From contig JBJHCR010000256.1 of NCBI GenBank assembly GCA_050486105.1, positions 1 through 9,405 on the forward strand: 9,405 nt of DNA. The letters run 5' to 3'. Numbering within the stretch: the stretch's first letter is position 1; every line of letters starts with the position of its first letter. This DNA is from JAEXNA01 sp050486105. Its GTDB lineage: Bacteria; Vulcanimicrobiota; Xenobia; Xenobiales; JADMJV01. The notes below the pieces were generated by a model, which saw only the letters and a list, made by a program, of their open reading frames with translations, ran no database searches and had not been told where the DNA came from. Both the position numbers and the translations under genes were made by a program. This document shows positions 6,657-9,405 of the stretch, piece by piece.

Positions 6657-6677
6657 AAAGGAAACTCAATGGGTTGA
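6657..6677 (+). promoter_or_regulatory. Strong ribosome binding site on a two-codon ORF before ftsK
   Basis: AAAGGA (6657-6662) is followed, after 6 bases, by ATG GGT TGA (6669-6677). This ATG is in frame with ftsK but stops at its third codon. The ftsK ATG at 6693 lies 15 bases beyond and has no ribosome binding site of its own. The layout fits reinitiation from a minimal upstream ORF, or a point mutation or base error in the original ftsK start region. Confidence 0.45.
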
Positions 6678-6692
6678 CAGAATTTCAACACA

Positions 6693-9257
6693 ATGTCGGA
6701 GACATCTCAAGAAACATATCCCATCCTGGCGGAAGATCAGGGAACATCCAAGGTCCAAGGGAAGAACCGAAGTTCCTTGAGCGGCAAGGCTCGCTCTTCA
6801 AGGCGCGTCGCTGTTGCGTCAGGAAATTCGTCCTTCCGAAGTAGCCGAGCTTTGCTCTGTGACACCTGGGGAATGAGTCCGCGCCAAAGGCTTCTTTGCG
6901 CCTTTATCGGCCTTGCCTTCGTCCTCCCCTACGTCACCTTGACCCTGACCCACCCCGACTGGACCGGACACATTGGCCAACGGCTGAGCCTGGGCCTTTT
7001 CAGTCTGTTCGGCCAAGGTGCAGTGCTGGTTCCTATAACGCTGGGCTATGTGATTCTCTCCGCTTCCGGACTCAGAGTGCTCCGTCACACTAGGTATCAT
7101 TTTGCCCTACCGTTGGTGCTGGTTTCAATCATGCTCATCCAGCGTTGGAGCGGCCAAGGCGGCTGGCTGGGCAAGGTCTTAGACGGCCTGCTCTACACCA
7201 CCCTTGGACCTGGCGGAGCGTGGCTCTTGACCTCGACCCTTTTCTTGCTCGCCTGTGTCGCCTTTATTCCGCGGGCCTGGCTCGGGCTCTCCACCGAACT
7301 TGCCCTCTCTGTTGAAAGGCTCCGTGATTGGAAACTGCGCCTTAGTCAAGGAAGCCCGAAATCGATCGATGAGCGGAGTTCTTCAGACCTATCCAGCTCG
7401 TCGATTTCCACCCCCGAGCGTCCGCAGACCAACCGAGATACCCAGCTGATGGATCCGAAGGCTAGGTTTCTCTTCGCAGACTCTCATCCGAGCGTAGAAT
7501 CAAGCGAAACCGAAAAATTGCCAACCCCCCTGAAGCATGGGGAATCCTCGCATGTCCAGAACTTGCCCTGGATTGGTGACGATCTTTTGGAACAAGCTTC
7601 AATCGAACCTGAAGCAGCCGAGACCCAGACAGACTTCTTTGAACTTCTGGACTGCCCGCAAGTTCACTGTGATCCAGAAGAGCAGACAGATTCTGTGCTG
7701 CCTGACAACCCGCATGCTCGCACCCTCGACACAGTCAGCCAAGCCCCAGAAGAGGACTCAATCCCCGAGCCTATACGTAAGAGCTTGGAAAAACAAGCTG
7801 CGGTTCCCACGGCCCGAGCCTTTGAACTCCCCCCCCTTGCCCTTCTCGACGACGTCCCTCTCAACGCTCGCAATCGACCCACCGAAGACAAGTCTCGAGC
7901 CCTCCTCGATGCTCTCGATGCCTTCGGAGTGAAAGCGAACCTCCTGGACATCGTCCGCGGGCCCACCGTCACCCGCTATGAACTGCAACCAGCCCGTGGA
8001 GTCAAGGTCAGCAAATTCACCTCCCTGACCAACGACATCGCGTTGGCTCTAGCTTCTACCGCTGTCCGCATTGAAGCTCCCATTCCTGGCAAGAGCGCGA
8101 TAGGCATCGAAATCCCCAACGAATATACCGATCTGGTGGTTCTCAAAGACATCTTGAGGTCACCGTCCTTCACTCATTCGAAAGGCCTCACTGTGGCTCT
8201 CGGCTTGGACCTCAGCGGAAGACCAGTGGTCACCGACCTACAGAAAATGCCTCATCTTCTGGTTGCTGGGACGACGGGGTCAGGCAAATCAGTCTGTGTG
8301 AATGGCTTGATCATCTCCCTCCTGTACCGCTTCACCCCCGACCAACTTCAGTTGATGATGGTCGACCCAAAGCAGGTGGAGTTGTCGGTCTACGAAGACA
8401 TTCCTCACCTAGTGGGCTTCTCGGAGTCCGAGGGTGGAGAGATCATCGTCGACCCAAAGAAAGCTGCCCAGGCGCTTCATCAGGTGGTCGAGTTGATGGA
8501 GACCAGGTATACTCTCTTTGCTGAAACTCGAGTCCGCAACCTGGCTGAATACAACGCCAAGGCAGAACAACCACTTCCTTGGTTTGTAGTGATCATCGAC
8601 GAATTGGCTGACTTGATGATGGTCGCTTCGAAGTCTGTAGAAACTTCGATCTGTCGTATTGCCCAGAAAGCCCGAGCTGCCGGCATCCACCTGGTCCTCG
8701 CCACCCAGAGACCCTCAGCCGATGTCATCACCGGTCTGATCAAAGTGAACATTCCGTCTCGGGCAGCATTTGCCGTATCCAGCCAAGTGGACTCCCGGGT
8801 GATTCTCGATTCCGGCGGAGCGGAACATCTCCTAGGGAAGGGCGACATGCTTTTTCTCCCCGTAGATGCCTCAGATCCTAAACGAATCCAGGGGAGCTAC
8901 GTCGGCAACGAAGAGATCGCCAGAGTGGTGGAGTTTTGGAAAGGCCAAGGATTGCCTGACAATCGAATCGAGTTTGAACTCAAGGAAGACCCCCTTGCCC
9001 TCGACGACGACGAAGAAGACGACAGTTCTGGAGACGACGCACTTCTCGAGGAGGGCCTCAGAGCGATACTCCATCGAGACCAGGCTTCGGCTTCCATGCT
9101 TCAGACAGAACTGAAAGTCGGCTACGCCAGAGCGAGACGCCTACTTCAGGCCATGGAAAAAAGAGGCTGGGTGGGCCCGCAAGAAGGCAGCAAACCAAGG
9201 AAAATCTTATACAGCGGAGCCCCCTTGGGGGACAAGGACGACGCCACATCTTCTTAG
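6693..9257 (+). CDS. ftsK: FtsK/SpoIIIE-family DNA translocase
   Basis: FtsK is a septal membrane-anchored hexameric motor that pumps chromosomal DNA and drives dimer resolution during division. The 854-residue product has a basic Ser-rich N-terminus (1-60), about four membrane segments (roughly 66-86, 99-124, 136-150, 175-192), a charged Ser/Pro/Glu linker (about 205-365), then the alpha/beta motor. Walker A is GTTGSGKS (526-533), VDPKQVELSVY follows near 556-566, Walker B ends in Asp636-Glu637, and IAQKARAAGIHLVLATQRPS is intact. After an acidic run (DDDEEDD) comes the winged-helix gamma domain, about 792-845, ending in GSKPRKIL. The start at 6693 has no ribosome binding site; ATG 6873 just before the first membrane segment is an alternative but also badly spaced. 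The gene is divergent from rpoZ and probably monocistronic. Confidence 0.95.
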   Translation: MSETSQETYPILAEDQGTSKVQGKNRSSLSGKARSSRRVAVASGNSSFRSSRALLCDTWGMSPRQRLLCAFIGLAFVLPYVTLTLTHPDWTGHIGQRLSLGLFSLFGQGAVLVPITLGYVILSASGLRVLRHTRYHFALPLVLVSIMLIQRWSGQGGWLGKVLDGLLYTTLGPGGAWLLTSTLFLLACVAFIPRAWLGLSTELALSVERLRDWKLRLSQGSPKSIDERSSSDLSSSSISTPERPQTNRDTQLMDPKARFLFADSHPSVESSETEKLPTPLKHGESSHVQNLPWIGDDLLEQASIEPEAAETQTDFFELLDCPQVHCDPEEQTDSVLPDNPHARTLDTVSQAPEEDSIPEPIRKSLEKQAAVPTARAFELPPLALLDDVPLNARNRPTEDKSRALLDALDAFGVKANLLDIVRGPTVTRYELQPARGVKVSKFTSLTNDIALALASTAVRIEAPIPGKSAIGIEIPNEYTDLVVLKDILRSPSFTHSKGLTVALGLDLSGRPVVTDLQKMPHLLVAGTTGSGKSVCVNGLIISLLYRFTPDQLQLMMVDPKQVELSVYEDIPHLVGFSESEGGEIIVDPKKAAQALHQVVELMETRYTLFAETRVRNLAEYNAKAEQPLPWFVVIIDELADLMMVASKSVETSICRIAQKARAAGIHLVLATQRPSADVITGLIKVNIPSRAAFAVSSQVDSRVILDSGGAEHLLGKGDMLFLPVDASDPKRIQGSYVGNEEIARVVEFWKGQGLPDNRIEFELKEDPLALDDDEEDDSSGDDALLEEGLRAILHRDQASASMLQTELKVGYARARRLLQAMEKRGWVGPQEGSKPRKILYSGAPLGDKDDATSS

Positions 9258-9261
9258 GCTC

Positions 9262-9285
9262 TGGCCAGGAAGTACTTCCTGGCCA
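9262..9285. terminator. Perfect 24-base palindrome after ftsK, candidate bidirectional terminator
   Basis: The half-site TGGCCAGGAAGT (9262-9273) is followed at once by its exact complement (9274-9285). As RNA it would form a 10-base stem with a GUAC loop on either strand. It begins 5 bases after the ftsK stop. No T tract follows on either strand, so it may act as a 3'-end stabilising hairpin or a protein site instead of a classical intrinsic terminator. Confidence 0.5.
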
Positions 9286-9301
9286 AATCCTTAGGACTCT
9301 A

Positions 9302-9405
9302 TCATCCGCCCAAGACCCAGATGGCAAGACTAGAGACAAAAAGGCACAGAGAAAAACTCAACGCTTCTAGACCCTTCTCGGTAACCCGGCCCCAAGCCCC
9401 TGGAC
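9302..9405 (-). CDS. Possible C-terminal end of a leftward membrane protein (runs off right edge)
   Basis: One minus-strand frame is open from the window edge to a TGA at 9302-9304, giving 33 residues. After a polar segment (WGRVTEKGLEAL) it becomes strongly hydrophobic (SFSLCLFVSSLAIWVLGG) and then ends, as a C-terminal membrane helix would. Such a gene would converge on ftsK with the palindrome between them. The stretch is too short to identify, and chance openness is a real possibility; a plus-strand frame from ATG 9321 is also open to the edge. Confidence 0.3.
   Translation of the reverse strand, partial: PGAWGRVTEKGLEALSFSLCLFVSSLAIWVLGG

Noticed and set aside
6674..6679. TTGACA just upstream of ftsK as a -35 box
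   Set aside because: A -10 at proper spacing would fall inside the ftsK coding start and no such hexamer is there; the match is likely incidental.
9321..9405. Plus-strand open frame starting ATG 9321 and running off the edge
   Set aside because: No ribosome binding site and very short; the hydrophobic minus-strand frame is somewhat more protein-like, though neither is certain.

Overview
The window is a compact bacterial chromosome segment of moderate, slightly GC-rich composition with standard stop usage. It holds mostly housekeeping genes: no mobile element, tRNA, rRNA or CRISPR array is visible. The sequence does not fix the phylum. A full-length FtsK/SpoIIIE-type translocase, an RNA polymerase omega subunit and a PilT-family relative show a bacterium, plausibly one with type IV pili. 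Only vague guesses at a deep lineage are possible.

Left part (1-1975): the 5' part of an adenosine deaminase-family gene runs leftward off the edge. After about 310 bases with no supported gene, a strong sigma70-type promoter (918-946) and a structured leader precede rplM-rpsI, the conserved L13/S9 ribosomal pair. A textbook intrinsic terminator at 1944-1973 closes that operon.

Middle part (2015-4868): a bifunctional NAD(P)HX repair enzyme gene (epimerase plus dehydratase) lies 4 bases upstream of an unrecognised 391-residue gene, so the two probably form a coupled pair. They converge on a leftward gene pair. The 149-base gap between the stop codons carries a GC-rich 17-base tandem repeat.

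Right part (4871-9405): the leftward operon is rpoZ followed by a PilT-like gene. Its product aligns along the whole PilT ATPase core but has lost the Walker A Ser/Thr, the Walker B catalytic Glu and the His-box residues, so it looks like a pseudo-ATPase. rpoZ is divergent from ftsK, and the spacer between them holds inverted repeats and a strong ribosome binding site on a two-codon ORF just ahead of ftsK. After ftsK comes a perfect 24-base palindrome, then a possible leftward partial gene with a hydrophobic C-terminus.

The least ordinary items are the catalytically eroded PilT paralogue coupled to rpoZ, the unrecognised 391-residue protein, the interrupted ftsK start region, and the 17-base repeat array.
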